This document shows positions 1 through 15,108 of a stretch of 32,864 bases of DNA, piece by piece. Source of the DNA: Gammaproteobacteria bacterium (GTDB lineage: Bacteria > Pseudomonadota > Gammaproteobacteria > SpSt-1174). Both the position numbers and the translations under genes were made by a program. The DNA lies in contig JARRKE010000020.1 in NCBI GenBank assembly GCA_037388465.1, forward strand, positions 1 through 32,864, given 5' to 3'. Numbering within the stretch: the stretch's first letter is position 1; every line of letters begins with the position of its first letter. Under the pieces are notes generated by a model. That model was not told the origin of the DNA. It did no database searches and was given only the letters and a program-made list of their open reading frames with translations.

Positions 1-22
1 CGCGTATTCAGGTGTAGACAAA

Positions 23-1909
23 GTGCAGTACCCGACAGATTTCGATGTCATCGTCATAGGTGGCGGCCACGCCGGTACGGAAGCGGCACTGGCGGCCGCC
101 CGCCTCGGTGTGCGCACGCTGCTGCTGACTCAGAACATCGAGACCATCGGTCAGATGAGCTGCAACCCGGCCATCGGGGGTATCGGCAAGGGACACCTGG
201 TCAAGGAGATCGACGCCCTGGGCGGGGCGATGGCGCATGCCGCAGACCGCGGGGGAATTCAGTTCCGTATTCTGAATGCGCGCAAGGGTCCGGCCGTTCG
301 GGCCACCCGCGCGCAGGCCGACCGCCAGCTCTACAAGCAGGCCATCCGTGAAGCGGTGGAAAACCAGCCCAACCTGACCCTGTTCCAGCAGGCGGTGGAC
401 GATCTGATCGTTACCGGCGACCGGGTGACCGGGGTGGTCACCCAGATGGGGGTGCGCATCGCGGCGCGCGCCGTGGTGCTGACCGTCGGCACCTTCTTGG
501 GCGGGCGGATCCATATCGGCGAGAGTCAGAGTCAGGGCGGGCGCGCCGGCGACCCGCCCAGCATCGCCCTCGCCGCCCGTCTGCGCGAGCTGCCGTTGCG
601 CGTCGGCCGGCTCAAGACCGGTACGCCGCCGCGCATCGACGGGCGCAGCATCGATTATTCGCGGCTGCAGGCGCAGCCGGGGGACGAGCCCACGCCGGTG
701 TTCTCTTTCCGGGGCCGGCGCGAGGAACACCCGCCGCAGGTGAGCTGCCATATCACCTATACGAATGCCCGCACCCACGAGATCATCGCCGGCGGCCTGG
801 ACCGTTCGCCGATGTACACCGGCGTGATCGAGGGCGTCGGGCCGCGCTACTGCCCGTCCATCGAGGACAAGGTGGTGCGCTTCGCCGACCGTGACCGGCA
901 CCAGATCTTCATCGAACCGGAAGGGTTGCACACGCACGAAATCTACCCGAACGGGATCTCGACCAGCTTGCCCTTCGACATACAGCTCGCGCTGGTGCGT
1001 TCCATCGCGGGCTTCGAGCAGGCGCACATCACCCGCCCCGGCTACGCCATCGAATACGACTTTTTCGACCCGCGCGACCTGCGTCCCAGCCTCGAGACGC
1101 GGGAGATCGGCGGCCTGTTTTTCGCCGGGCAGATCAACGGCACGACCGGCTATGAAGAGGCCGCGGCCCAGGGCCTGATCGCAGGCCTCAACGCCGCGCG
1201 CCAAGTCGCGGGCGAGGAGGCCTGGGTGCCGCGCCGGGACGAGGCCTATATCGGCGTGCTGATCGACGATCTCAACACCTGCGGCACCGCCGAGCCGTAC
1301 CGCATGTTCACCTCGCGTGCCGAACACCGCCTGCTGCTGCGCGAGGACAATGCCGACCAGCGCCTCACCGAAATCGGTTATCGACTGGGGCTGGTGGACG
1401 AGGCCCGCTGGCGGGCGTTCAGCGCGAAGCGCGAGGCCATCGAAAAGGAACAACGGCGTCTGCGCTCGACCATGGTGTTTCCCGACCGCGGCGCCGGGCC
1501 GGCATTACGCGAAACGCTCGGCGAGACCCTGAGTAAGGAACAGAATCTGCTTGAGCTACTCAAACGACCAGGCGTGACCTACGCCGGTCTGATGTCTGTG
1601 CCTGAACTCGGTCCCGGAACGGATGACCCCAGCGTGGCGGAACAGGTCGAGGTACAGGCGAAATATGCCGGCTACATCAGCCGCCAGCAGCAGGAAATCG
1701 AGCGCACCCGCCGCCACGACGAAACGCTGCTGCCGGACGATCTCGATTACGCTGCGGTACAGGGGTTGTCCAACGAGGTCCGCAGCAAGCTGCAGGCGCA
1801 CCGTCCGGCCACGCTGGGCCAGGCGGCGAGGATCTCGGGTGTCACCCCGGCGGCGGTTTCCCTGCTGCTCGTGCATCTCAAAAAACAGAACTGGTTGAAG
1901 TCGGCATGA
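23..1909 (+). CDS. mnmG: tRNA uridine-5-carboxymethylaminomethyl modification enzyme MnmG (GidA)
   Basis: This is the FAD-dependent partner of MnmE; together they install the (carboxymethyl)aminomethyl group on U34 of certain tRNAs in the cytoplasm. The 628-residue product has the family's usual length and is colinear with E. coli GidA. The N-terminal dinucleotide-binding motif GGGHAG is at residues 13-18, followed by SCNPAIGG and [14 protein letters not shown]. The signature blocks [41 protein letters not shown] and [20 protein letters not shown] are all present, and the C terminus ends with the conserved SGVTPAA helix region. The start is a GTG at 23 with AGGTG about 8 bases upstream; no ATG gives the conserved N terminus. 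The promoter lies outside the window. The gene overlaps the next one by ATGA, which indicates translational coupling. Confidence 0.97.
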   Translation: MQYPTDFDVIVIGGGHAGTEAALAAARLGVRTLLLTQNIETIGQMSCNPAIGGIGKGHLVKEIDALGGAMAHAADRGGIQFRILNARKGPAVRATRAQADRQLYKQAIREAVENQPNLTLFQQAVDDLIVTGDRVTGVVTQMGVRIAARAVVLTVGTFLGGRIHIGESQSQGGRAGDPPSIALAARLRELPLRVGRLKTGTPPRIDGRSIDYSRLQAQPGDEPTPVFSFRGRREEHPPQVSCHITYTNARTHEIIAGGLDRSPMYTGVIEGVGPRYCPSIEDKVVRFADRDRHQIFIEPEGLHTHEIYPNGISTSLPFDIQLALVRSIAGFEQAHITRPGYAIEYDFFDPRDLRPSLETREIGGLFFAGQINGTTGYEEAAAQGLIAGLNAARQVAGEEAWVPRRDEAYIGVLIDDLNTCGTAEPYRMFTSRAEHRLLLREDNADQRLTEIGYRLGLVDEARWRAFSAKREAIEKEQRRLRSTMVFPDRGAGPALRETLGETLSKEQNLLELLKRPGVTYAGLMSVPELGPGTDDPSVAEQVEVQAKYAGYISRQQQEIERTRRHDETLLPDDLDYAAVQGLSNEVRSKLQAHRPATLGQAARISGVTPAAVSLLLVHLKKQNWLKSA

Positions 1910-2379
1910 AACAAACAATAATTCGAAACGCCTTGTTGCTGTGGTGTCTGCTGTTGTTCGGATTCGCGGCCCAGACCGCCGCAGCCGGGGACCGCATGGT
2001 CATCAAGCCGAGCCATCACAGCGTGAGGGTGACCATCGAGCGCCTGCAGGCGGAGCTCAAGAAGGAAAACATTCCGGTCTTCGCGACCATCGATCATGCC
2101 GCCAACGCCAAGTCGGTCGGCATGTCGCTGCGTCCGACCGAGGTGATTATTTTCGGCAAACCCCGATTGGGCACCACGTTGATGCAGGAGACCCAGACCA
2201 TCGGCATCGACCTGCCGTTGCGGGTGCTGGTCTGGGAAGACGAGCGCGGCCGGGTGTGGATGGGCTACACCGATCCGAAGGTGATGCTGCACTGGCATTT
2301 CATCAAGGACCACGATGCGCTCGCCGCCAAGATGCGCGCCCTGCTGGACAGGCTGACCAACGAGGCGGGTTCGCTCTGA
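1906..2379 (+). CDS. exported DUF302-domain protein of unknown function
   Basis: The 157-residue product begins with a basic stretch, a hydrophobic core ([13 protein letters not shown]) and a small-residue region ending near AAA-G28, so it is probably exported to the periplasm. The mature part has the pattern of DUF302: amphipathic strand/helix with T-I-E-R-L, then the [10 protein letters not shown] segment, [15 protein letters not shown], and a [11 protein letters not shown] block near the C terminus. DUF302 has no established biochemical activity. The gene overlaps mnmG by ATGA and abuts rsmG with no spacing (TGA followed directly by ATG), so it is embedded in the mnmG-rsmG transcript. In many gammaproteobacteria mnmG and rsmG are adjacent, so this is an insertion into a conserved pair. 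The family call is from pattern recognition of the sequence. Confidence 0.85.
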   Translation: MKQTIIRNALLLWCLLLFGFAAQTAAAGDRMVIKPSHHSVRVTIERLQAELKKENIPVFATIDHAANAKSVGMSLRPTEVIIFGKPRLGTTLMQETQTIGIDLPLRVLVWEDERGRVWMGYTDPKVMLHWHFIKDHDALAAKMRALLDRLTNEAGSL

Positions 2380-3024
2380 ATGTCGGTCGACCGATCCGCC
2401 GCGCTCGCTGACGGTCTGAGCGCGGCGGGCATCCAGACCACGCAACGCCAGCACGATGCCCTGCTGAAGTACCTGAACCTGCTGCAACGCTGGAACCGGG
2501 TCTATAACCTGACGGCGGTGCGCGATCCGGACCAGATGATTCCGCTGCATATCCTCGACAGCCTGGCCGTGCTGCCCTGGCTGCATGGGCCGAGACTGCT
2601 GGACGTGGGCAGCGGCGCCGGCCTGCCGGGCATTCCGCTGGCGGTGATGACGCCGGATCTGGACTATACCCTGTTGGACGCCTCGGCAAAGAAGGCGCGC
2701 TTCATGCGCCAGACCGTGATCGAACTGGGGCTGAACAACGTCGAAGTGGTCAATGAGCGGCTGGAAAGCTACCGCCCGTCACGGCCCTTTGATACCCTGC
2801 TCAGCCGGGCGTTTTCCAGCCTGCGGGCGTTTGTCGAGGGAACAGCGGCGCTGGCGGCACCGCAAGCACACTGGCTGGCCATGAAGGGCAAGCTGCCCGT
2901 GGACGAGATCCGGGCCCTGCCGGCGGGTTATGTGGTGGAAGACAGCCCGCAGCTGCGTGTGCCGGGCGTGACCGGGGAGCGGCATTTGATCGTCATCAGC
3001 AGGTTGGCAGGAGAGCATGGGTAA
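2380..3024 (+). CDS. rsmG: 16S rRNA (guanine-527-N7)-methyltransferase RsmG (GidB)
   Basis: RsmG methylates N7 of G527 in the 530 loop of 16S rRNA, using S-adenosylmethionine; loss in other bacteria gives low-level streptomycin resistance. The 214-residue protein matches family length. Family landmarks are WNRVYNLTAV (residues 38-47), HILDSL, and the SAM-binding loop LLDVGSGAGLPG at residues 73-84, followed by LLDASAKKARF and LSRAFSSL. The ATG directly follows the stop of the DUF302 gene, so translation is probably coupled. The last 8 bases overlap the start of parA. This mnmG-rsmG-parA-parB order is the classical origin-proximal arrangement of proteobacteria. Confidence 0.96.
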   Translation: MSVDRSAALADGLSAAGIQTTQRQHDALLKYLNLLQRWNRVYNLTAVRDPDQMIPLHILDSLAVLPWLHGPRLLDVGSGAGLPGIPLAVMTPDLDYTLLDASAKKARFMRQTVIELGLNNVEVVNERLESYRPSRPFDTLLSRAFSSLRAFVEGTAALAAPQAHWLAMKGKLPVDEIRALPAGYVVEDSPQLRVPGVTGERHLIVISRLAGEHG

Positions 3025-3802
3025 GATTCTGGCGGTAACCAATCAAAAGGGCGGGGTCGGCAAGACCACGACCAGCGTGAATCTCGCCGCCTCCCTGGCT
3101 GCGACGCGCCGCAAGATCCTGCTGGTCGATCTCGACCCCCAGGGCAACGCCACCATGGGTTGCGGGGTGGACAAGCACAGCATCCGGGCCAGCATCTACG
3201 ATGTACTGATGGCGGAGATGGCGCCGCAGCGCGCCATCGTATCCGTGGAGGGCTCGGGGTTCAGCCTGTTGCCGGCCAACGGCGACCTGACCGCCGCCGA
3301 GGTCGAGCTGATGCAGATGGAGGGACGCGAATTCAAGCTGCGTCGGGCGCTGCAGCCGGTGCGCAATGAATACGACTACATTCTGATCGATTGCCCGCCG
3401 TCCCTGAACATGCTGACCGTGAACGCCCTGGTGGCCGCCACCGGGGTTTTGATTCCCATGCAGTGCGAGTACTACGCCCTGGAGGGGCTGTCGGCGCTGA
3501 TCCGCACCATCGAAAGCATCCGCCAGACGGCCAATCCGGAACTGCAGATCGAGGGGTTGCTGCGCACCATGTACGATCCGCGCAACAACCTGTCCAACGA
3601 CGTTTCGACCCAGCTGATCCAGCATTTCGGCGATCGCGTCTACCGCACCATCATCCCCCGCAACATCCGTTTGGCCGAGGCCCCCAGCTATGGGATGCCG
3701 GTAATCCAGTATGATAAGGGCTCGCGCGGCGCCCTGGCCTACCTCGCCCTGGCCGGCGAGATGCTGCGCCGCGACACGCGAACCGTGTTCGTGCATCAAT
3801 AA
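3017..3802 (+). CDS. parA: chromosome-partitioning ATPase ParA (Soj)
   Basis: ParA is a nucleoid-binding ATPase that, with ParB bound at parS, moves the newly replicated origin regions apart. The 261-residue protein carries the deviant Walker A motif KGGVGKTT at residues 11-18 with the signature lysine K11, Walker A' LLVDLDPQGNAT (residues 35-46) and Walker B LIDCPPSL. There is no N-terminal DNA-binding extension, so it is the short chromosomal Soj type rather than a plasmid type Ia ParA. The ATG start overlaps the end of rsmG by 8 bases. parB follows after 33 bases, consistent with one transcript. No in-window sequence is a convincing full parS. Confidence 0.96.
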   Translation: MGKILAVTNQKGGVGKTTTSVNLAASLAATRRKILLVDLDPQGNATMGCGVDKHSIRASIYDVLMAEMAPQRAIVSVEGSGFSLLPANGDLTAAEVELMQMEGREFKLRRALQPVRNEYDYILIDCPPSLNMLTVNALVAATGVLIPMQCEYYALEGLSALIRTIESIRQTANPELQIEGLLRTMYDPRNNLSNDVSTQLIQHFGDRVYRTIIPRNIRLAEAPSYGMPVIQYDKGSRGALAYLALAGEMLRRDTRTVFVHQ

Positions 3803-3835
3803 CGACGTGAGTCCGGCGAGGACGATTGTAATTTC

Positions 3836-4693
3836 ATGACCAGAAAAAAACCCGGACTGGGCAGAGGCCTGGACGTGCTGCTGAGTTCCGCCGCGGAGGT
3901 CCGCGAAACCGCGGACGACAGCGATCTGCGCCATATTCCCGTGGAGCACATCCGCCGCGGCAAGTACCAGCCGCGGGTGCACATCCGCCCCGAGGCCCTG
4001 CAGGAGCTGGCCGATTCGATCCGCGCCCAGGGCCTGGTGCAGCCGGTGGTGGTGCGCCGGGTCGGCGACGGGGAGTTCGAGCTGATCGCCGGCGAGCGGC
4101 GCTGGCGGGCGGCACAGATGGCGGGCCTGCTCGAGGTGCCGGCGGTGGTGCGCGACATTCCCGACCAGGCGGCCGCGGCCATGTCGCTGATCGAGAACAT
4201 CCAGCGCGAGGATCTGAATCCGCTGGAAGAGGCGAACGCCCTGCAGCGTCTGATCAACGAATTCGGCCTGACCCACATGCAGACCGCCGAGGCGGTGGGG
4301 CGCTCGCGCACCGCGGTGACCAACCTGCTGCGCCTCCTGGACCTGAGCGACGAGGTGAAGGCCATGGTCGACGAGGGCCAGCTCGAGATGGGCCACGCCC
4401 GGGCCCTGCTGGCCCTGCAGGGGCGGGCCCAGCTGGAGGCTGCCCGCCACGTGGCCGCGCGCGGCCTGTCGGTGCGTCAGACCGAGCAGTACATCAAGTC
4501 ACTGCAGCACCCGAAGTCCAGGCCGGCACGGCCGCAGAGCGCGGATCCGGACGTGAAGCGCCTGGAGCAGCGGGTCAGCGAGCAACTGGGGGCCAAGGTC
4601 CAGCTCGCCCACGGCGGCGACGGCAAAGGCCGCCTGGTGATCCATTACAACAGCCTGGACGAGCTGGACGGGATCCTCCAGCACATTAAATAA
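3836..4693 (+). CDS. parB: chromosome-partitioning protein ParB (Spo0J)
   Basis: ParB is the CTP-dependent clamp that loads at parS centromere sites and activates ParA. The 285-residue product has the N-terminal ParA-interacting tail (KPGLGRGLDVLL), the ParB/Srx CTPase domain with GERRWRA (residues 86-92) and ENIQREDLNP (120-129), the helix-turn-helix region around residues 147-168 (MQTAEAVGRSRTAVTNLLRLL), and a C-terminal dimerisation segment. The ATG at 3836 gives the conserved N terminus. A typical sigma70 promoter for the ATP synthase operon begins 30 bases after its stop, so parB is the last gene of the mnmG-led transcript unless there is read-through; no terminator hairpin was seen between them. 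Confidence 0.96.
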   Translation: MTRKKPGLGRGLDVLLSSAAEVRETADDSDLRHIPVEHIRRGKYQPRVHIRPEALQELADSIRAQGLVQPVVVRRVGDGEFELIAGERRWRAAQMAGLLEVPAVVRDIPDQAAAAMSLIENIQREDLNPLEEANALQRLINEFGLTHMQTAEAVGRSRTAVTNLLRLLDLSDEVKAMVDEGQLEMGHARALLALQGRAQLEAARHVAARGLSVRQTEQYIKSLQHPKSRPARPQSADPDVKRLEQRVSEQLGAKVQLAHGGDGKGRLVIHYNSLDELDGILQHIK

Positions 4694-4722
4694 ACCTTCA
4701 TAAATCCTGCCCCGTCAGCTTG

Positions 4723-4751
4723 TTGACCCTCTAAAGGCGACTCTTTATACT
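4723..4751 (+). promoter_or_regulatory. sigma70 promoter of the atp operon
   Basis: A TTGACC -35 box (4723-4728) and a TATACT -10 box (4746-4751) are separated by exactly 17 bases, each one mismatch or so from consensus. It lies in the 145-base gap between parB and atpI, the only sizeable gap before the operon, and would start transcription near 4758, giving a leader of about 80 bases. Assignment is by consensus matching only. Confidence 0.75.
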
Positions 4752-4838
4752 GCGCGGCCTGTTGTCCAGGGGCGCTCACGGCCGATTGCGCCTTATTACA
4801 TACAAGACAACCAGCAAGCCGACACGAGGCAGACCTGC

Positions 4839-6356
<1,518 letters not shown>

Positions 6357-6406
6357 GCAGCAACTCGCCCTAGGTATCGAACTCGACGTAATCGAGAGGA
6401 ATCGGC

Positions 6407-6877
6407 ATGAATATCAATGCAACCCTCATCGGCCAGTCGATAGCCTTCTTCGTGTTCGTGTGGTTCGTCATGACGTATGTCTGGCCACCGATCATGAAAG
6501 CGCTCAACGAGCGTAAGAAGCAGATCGCCGATGGCCTTGCCGCCGCAGAGCGTGGCAAGCACGAACAGGAGCTGGCCAAAAAGCACGCCCTGGAAGAGCT
6601 TCACGCCGCCAAGCAGCAGGCGGCCGAGATCATTTCCCAAGCACAGAAGCGCGCCAGCGAGGTGGTCGAAGAGGCCAAGCAGCAGGCGCGTTCCGAAGGC
6701 GATCGCCTCAAGGCGGCCGCCCAGGCTGAGATCGACCAGGAGATCAACCGGGCACGCGAACAGCTGCGTGGTCAGGTGGCGTCTCTGGCGGTGGTCGGCG
6801 CGGAGCGGGTGCTGAAGAAAGAGATCGACGCCAAGGCCCATCAGCAGGTGCTCGACGATCTCGTCGCGCAACTCTAG
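6407..6877 (+). CDS. atpF: F1Fo ATP synthase subunit b
   Basis: Subunit b is the peripheral-stalk dimer linking the membrane sector to F1. The 156-residue product equals the E. coli length: one N-terminal membrane helix ([19 protein letters not shown], residues 11-29) followed by a long charged, alanine-rich coiled coil (about residues 30-140) ending in a hydrophobic tail (VLDDLVAQL). Only one b-type gene is present, so the stalk is a homodimer as in E. coli, not the b/b' pair of photosynthetic alphaproteobacteria and cyanobacteria. A GAGAGGA ribosome site precedes the ATG. atpH follows after 10 bases. Confidence 0.97.
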   Translation: MNINATLIGQSIAFFVFVWFVMTYVWPPIMKALNERKKQIADGLAAAERGKHEQELAKKHALEELHAAKQQAAEIISQAQKRASEVVEEAKQQARSEGDRLKAAAQAEIDQEINRAREQLRGQVASLAVVGAERVLKKEIDAKAHQQVLDDLVAQL

Positions 6878-6887
6878 GGGCTGAGTC

Positions 6888-7424
6888 ATGGCTGAAACCA
6901 CCTTCCTTGCTCGTCCCTACGCACGGGCCGTTTTCGAGCTGGCTCAAGCCGGCAACGCCCTGGGCAAGTGGTCCGAGCAGCTGATGTTCCTGGCTGCGGC
7001 GGCGCACACCCCGGAGATGCAGGCCATTATCGAGAGTCCCCGGCTGAGCAAAGAACAGCAGCTCGACCTGTTCAAGAAGGCATGCGACGGCAACGTGGAC
7101 GCGCAGGGGCAAAACCTGCTGACCGTGCTGGTCGAAAACGACCGCCTGGAACTGCTGCCGGAAATCGCCGCCATCTACGAGCACATGAAGAACGAGGCGG
7201 AAGGTTCGGTCGAAGCGACACTGATCTCCGCGCTTCCGCTCGACGACGCGCAGCAGGCCGCCGTGGTCAAGGCGCTCAAGGCGCGCCTGGGACGCGAAGT
7301 ACGTTTGGTCTGCGAAGTCGACGAATCCCTAATGGGCGGCGCGGTTATTCACGCCGGCGATCTGGTTATTGATGGTTCCGTGAAAGGGCGCCTGGAAAAG
7401 ATGCGCACCGCATTGGGCCACTGA
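6888..7424 (+). CDS. atpH: F1Fo ATP synthase subunit delta
   Basis: Delta caps F1 and binds the C-terminal ends of the b dimer, completing the stator. The 178-residue length matches the family. The N-terminal helical-bundle domain is recognisable from TFLARPYARAVFELA (residues 4-18), and the C-terminal part from LLPEIAAIYEHMKN and the closing block GGAVIHAGDLVIDGSVKGRLEKM typical of OSCP/delta proteins. It sits between atpF and atpA with spacings of 10 and 13 bases, as in the standard operon. Confidence 0.97.
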   Translation: MAETTFLARPYARAVFELAQAGNALGKWSEQLMFLAAAAHTPEMQAIIESPRLSKEQQLDLFKKACDGNVDAQGQNLLTVLVENDRLELLPEIAAIYEHMKNEAEGSVEATLISALPLDDAQQAAVVKALKARLGREVRLVCEVDESLMGGAVIHAGDLVIDGSVKGRLEKMRTALGH

Positions 7425-7437
7425 GAGGAATTGAACG

Positions 7438-8979
<1,542 letters not shown>

Positions 8980-9012
8980 GGCGAGACACGAAACGCAACG
9001 GTAGGTAGACCA

Positions 9013-9873
9013 ATGGCTGGCGCAAAAGAAATTCGCACGCAGATCAAGAGTATCAAGAATACTCAGAAGATCACCAAGGCCATGGAAATGGTGGCCGCGA
9101 GCAAGATGCGTAAGGCGCAGGACCGGATGCATGCATCCCGCCCCTATGCCGAGAAGATGCGCAATGTCATTGGCCATCTGGCGATGGCGCATCCGGAGTA
9201 CGTGCATCCGTATCTTGAGGAACGCCCGGAGGTAAAACGGGTCGGCCTGATCATCGTTTCCAGCGACCGCGGCCTGTGCGGCGGCCTGAACATCAACCTG
9301 TTCAAGAAGGCCCTGGGCGAGATCAAGCACTGGCGCGACCAGGGTGCGGAGATCCGCCTCTGCATCATCGGCGCCAAGGCTCGCGCGTTCTTCAAGCGCA
9401 TGGGCGACGTGATGTCGGAAATCACCCACCTCGGCGATGCGCCGCGGCTGACCGATCTGATCGGCACGGTGAAGGTGATGCTCGATGCCTACAACGAAGG
9501 CGAGATCGACCGCCTGATCCTGATCGAAAACAGTTTTGTTTCGACCATGTCACAGAAGCCGAGTGCGTCGCAGCTGATTCCGGTGGTGCCGGCACAGGAT
9601 GAGAGTCTCAAGCATCACTGGGACTACCTGTACGAGCCAGATGCCAAAGAGGTCCTGAACGACCTGCTGACCCGCTATATCGAGTCGCAGGTGTATCAGG
9701 CGGTGGTGGAGAACGTCGCCTGCGAGATGGCGGCGCGCATGATCGCCATGAAGAGCGCCTCCGACAACGCCGGCGAGCTCATCGATCAGCTGCAGCTGGT
9801 CTACAACAAGGCGCGCCAGGCAGCCATCACCCAGGAAATTTCCGAGATCGTCAGCGGCGCTGCGGCGGTCTAA
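9013..9873 (+). CDS. atpG: F1 ATP synthase subunit gamma
   Basis: Gamma is the central rotor shaft turning inside the alpha3beta3 hexamer. The 286-residue product matches E. coli AtpG in length. The N-terminal helix starts [20 protein letters not shown] and continues with [16 protein letters not shown]; the middle domain has [10 protein letters not shown]; the C-terminal helix ends with [10 protein letters not shown] and [22 protein letters not shown], all hallmark blocks. It lies 33 bases after atpA and 40 bases before atpD. The gap before atpD is AT-rich with a GAGGA ribosome site, similar in flavour to the atpE leader. Confidence 0.98.
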   Translation: MAGAKEIRTQIKSIKNTQKITKAMEMVAASKMRKAQDRMHASRPYAEKMRNVIGHLAMAHPEYVHPYLEERPEVKRVGLIIVSSDRGLCGGLNINLFKKALGEIKHWRDQGAEIRLCIIGAKARAFFKRMGDVMSEITHLGDAPRLTDLIGTVKVMLDAYNEGEIDRLILIENSFVSTMSQKPSASQLIPVVPAQDESLKHHWDYLYEPDAKEVLNDLLTRYIESQVYQAVVENVACEMAARMIAMKSASDNAGELIDQLQLVYNKARQAAITQEISEIVSGAAAV

Positions 9874-9910
9874 CGATCAAGAATTCAGATAGATTTTTAC
9901 GAGGATATAA

Positions 9911-11314
<1,404 letters not shown>

Positions 11315-11326
11315 GAGGCTATACTT

Positions 11327-11752
11327 ATGCCCATGACCATGCATGTGGACATCGTGAGCGCGGAGGAAAGCATCTACTCCGGCCCCGTCGAGGAGGTCTA
11401 CGCCCCCGCCGAGATGGGCGAGGTGGGCATCTTCCCGCGCCACAGTCCTTTCATCTCCCGGCTCAAGCCCGGCGAGGTCCGCGTCAAACCCGAGGGCAAG
11501 CAGGAGCTGGAGTTCTACTTCGTATCCGGCGGTATCCTCGAGATCCAGCCGCACGTCGTCACCGTTCTGGCCGACACCGCGGTGCGTGCCAAGGACCTGG
11601 ACGAAGCGGCGGCGCTGGAGGCCAAGCAGCGCGCCGAACAGCTGTTGTCGGACAACAAGGGTGAGATCGATTACGCCCGGGCGCAATCCGAACTGCTGGA
11701 GGCGATCGCCCAACTGCGCATGATCGAAAAGATGCGCAAAAATCTGAAGTGA
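11327..11752 (+). CDS. atpC: F1 ATP synthase subunit epsilon
   Basis: Epsilon binds gamma and the c-ring and can inhibit ATP hydrolysis through its C-terminal helices. The 141-residue product has the N-terminal beta-sandwich (MHVDIVSAEESIYSG, APAEMGEVGIFPRHSPFIS, PGEVRV) and two C-terminal helices rich in alanine and charged residues (residues about 88-138). The start could be the ATG at 11327 or the one two codons later at 11333. It ends the operon; a strong terminator begins 26 bases downstream. Confidence 0.97.
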   Translation: MPMTMHVDIVSAEESIYSGPVEEVYAPAEMGEVGIFPRHSPFISRLKPGEVRVKPEGKQELEFYFVSGGILEIQPHVVTVLADTAVRAKDLDEAAALEAKQRAEQLLSDNKGEIDYARAQSELLEAIAQLRMIEKMRKNLK

Positions 11753-11777
11753 TCCGCGCGCCACACGCAGTACCTTT

Positions 11778-11808
11778 ACGGGCAGCCATCGGGCTGCCCG
11801 TTTTCGTT
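11778..11808 (+). terminator. rho-independent terminator of the atp operon
   Basis: A 10-bp stem (ACGGGCAGCC, 11778-11787, pairing with GGCTGCCCGT, 11792-11801) closes a four-base loop and runs into TTTTCGTT. It lies 26 bases after the atpC stop, so it separates atp transcription from glmUS. Confidence 0.9.
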
Positions 11809-11872
11809 AGGGCAGCGTACACGGGTGATCGGGTACAATCGCTACCTTTGAAGACCAGTTTTGCCTGAATCC

Positions 11873-13243
11873 ATGAGTCTCGGAGTCATCATCCTCGCCG
11901 CCGGCCAGGGAACCCGGATGCGCAGCCGTCTGCCCAAGGTGCTGCACCGGGTGGCGGGACGGCCCATGCTGGACCACGTCATCGATACCGCCCTGGCCCT
12001 GGATGGCGAGCGCATCAGTGTCGTTTACGGGCACGGTGCCGAGTCCGTCATCGCGCATCTGGACGGCCAGGGTGTGGATGCGGTGCTGCAGGAATCCCAG
12101 GAGGGCACGGCGCATGCAGTCAAGCAGGCCCTGCCCGCCATGCAGGACGTGGATCACATCCTGGTGCTGTACGGTGACGTACCGTTGATACGCCCGGCGA
12201 CTCTGAATCCCCTGCTCGACGCGCTGCAGCACGCGAAGCTGGCGGTGCTGACGACCGAACTTGATCAGCCGACGGGTTATGGGCGCATCGTACGCGACGG
12301 TCACGGCCAGCTGACGAAAATCGTGGAGGAAAAGGATGCCTCGGATGCCGAACGGTCCCTGCGCGAGGTGAACACCGGCATCCTGGCGGCGGAGCGCGAG
12401 GCGCTGGAACGCTGGATAGACGGCATCGGCAACGACAACGCCCAGAGCGAGTATTACCTCACGGACTGCGTCGCGCTGGCCGTGCACGAAGGCTCGGGTG
12501 TCGCCGGGGTGCGCTGCCAGGACGCCATGGAGGTCAGCGGGATCAACGACCGTGCGCAGCTGGCGGCCGTGGAGGCCTATGCTCAGCGGCGCACCGCCGC
12601 CGACCTGATGACACAGGGTGTGACCCTGCTCGATCCAGCGTCGCTGCGGGTGCGTGGTCGGGTACGGATCGGGGTGGATGTCGAGATTGACGCCAATGTG
12701 GAGCTGGCGGGCGAGGTAATCATCGGCGACGACGTGCACATCGGTGCGAACTGCGTGATTCGCGACAGCGAGATCGAGGCCGGTGCCGAGATCCTGCCGA
12801 TGTGCGTGATTGAGCAGGCCAGGGTGGGGTCAGGCAGCCGGGTCGGCCCGTTTGCGCGCCTGCGCCCAGGTGCGGAGCTGGCCGGCGGTAATCACATCGG
12901 CAACTTTGTCGAGATCAAGAACAGTCAAATAGGCCAGGGCAGCAAGGTCAATCACCTGAGCTATGTCGGCGACACCACCATGGGCAGCCAGGTCAACATC
13001 GGGGCCGGGACCATTACGGCCAACTATGACGGCGCCAACAAGCACCGCACCGTCATCGAGGACAACGCCTCCACCGGATCCAACTCGGTGCTGGTCGCGC
13101 CGGTTACAGTAGGCAAGGGCGCGACCCTGGGTGCCGCTACGGTGCTGCGCAAAACGGCCCCCGAAGGCAAGTTGACCCTGACGGCAACCAAGCAGACCAC
13201 GGTGGACGGTTGGAAGCGCCCCGAAAAAAAGCAGGAGAAGTGA
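11873..13243 (+). CDS. glmU: bifunctional N-acetylglucosamine-1-phosphate uridyltransferase / glucosamine-1-phosphate acetyltransferase
   Basis: GlmU makes UDP-GlcNAc, the precursor of peptidoglycan and lipopolysaccharide, from glucosamine-1-phosphate in two steps. The N-terminal nucleotidyltransferase domain starts with VIILAAGQGTRMRS (sugar-nucleotide loop) and has VLYGDVPLI and TGYGRIVRD. The C-terminal half is a left-handed beta-helix of hexapeptide repeats carrying the acetyltransferase, with GPFARLRPGAEL, NHIGNFVEIKNS and NIGAGTITANYDG. The ATG at 11873 gives 456 residues, the family length; an in-frame TTG at 11861 would add four residues. Neither has a clear ribosome site. A TACAAT lies at 11834-11839 but no good -35 box accompanies it. 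glmS follows after one base. Confidence 0.97.
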   Translation: MSLGVIILAAGQGTRMRSRLPKVLHRVAGRPMLDHVIDTALALDGERISVVYGHGAESVIAHLDGQGVDAVLQESQEGTAHAVKQALPAMQDVDHILVLYGDVPLIRPATLNPLLDALQHAKLAVLTTELDQPTGYGRIVRDGHGQLTKIVEEKDASDAERSLREVNTGILAAEREALERWIDGIGNDNAQSEYYLTDCVALAVHEGSGVAGVRCQDAMEVSGINDRAQLAAVEAYAQRRTAADLMTQGVTLLDPASLRVRGRVRIGVDVEIDANVELAGEVIIGDDVHIGANCVIRDSEIEAGAEILPMCVIEQARVGSGSRVGPFARLRPGAELAGGNHIGNFVEIKNSQIGQGSKVNHLSYVGDTTMGSQVNIGAGTITANYDGANKHRTVIEDNASTGSNSVLVAPVTVGKGATLGAATVLRKTAPEGKLTLTATKQTTVDGWKRPEKKQEK

Positions 13244-13244
13244 C

Positions 13245-15071
<1,827 letters not shown>

Positions 15072-15108
15072 TGGACATTGCAACCAACTTCTTCGTGATC
15101 AGATAAAA

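Noticed and set aside
8-1453. 481-residue minus-strand open frame across mnmG
   Set aside because: It is antisense to a complete, conserved mnmG, has no recognisable domain and arises from high GC content.
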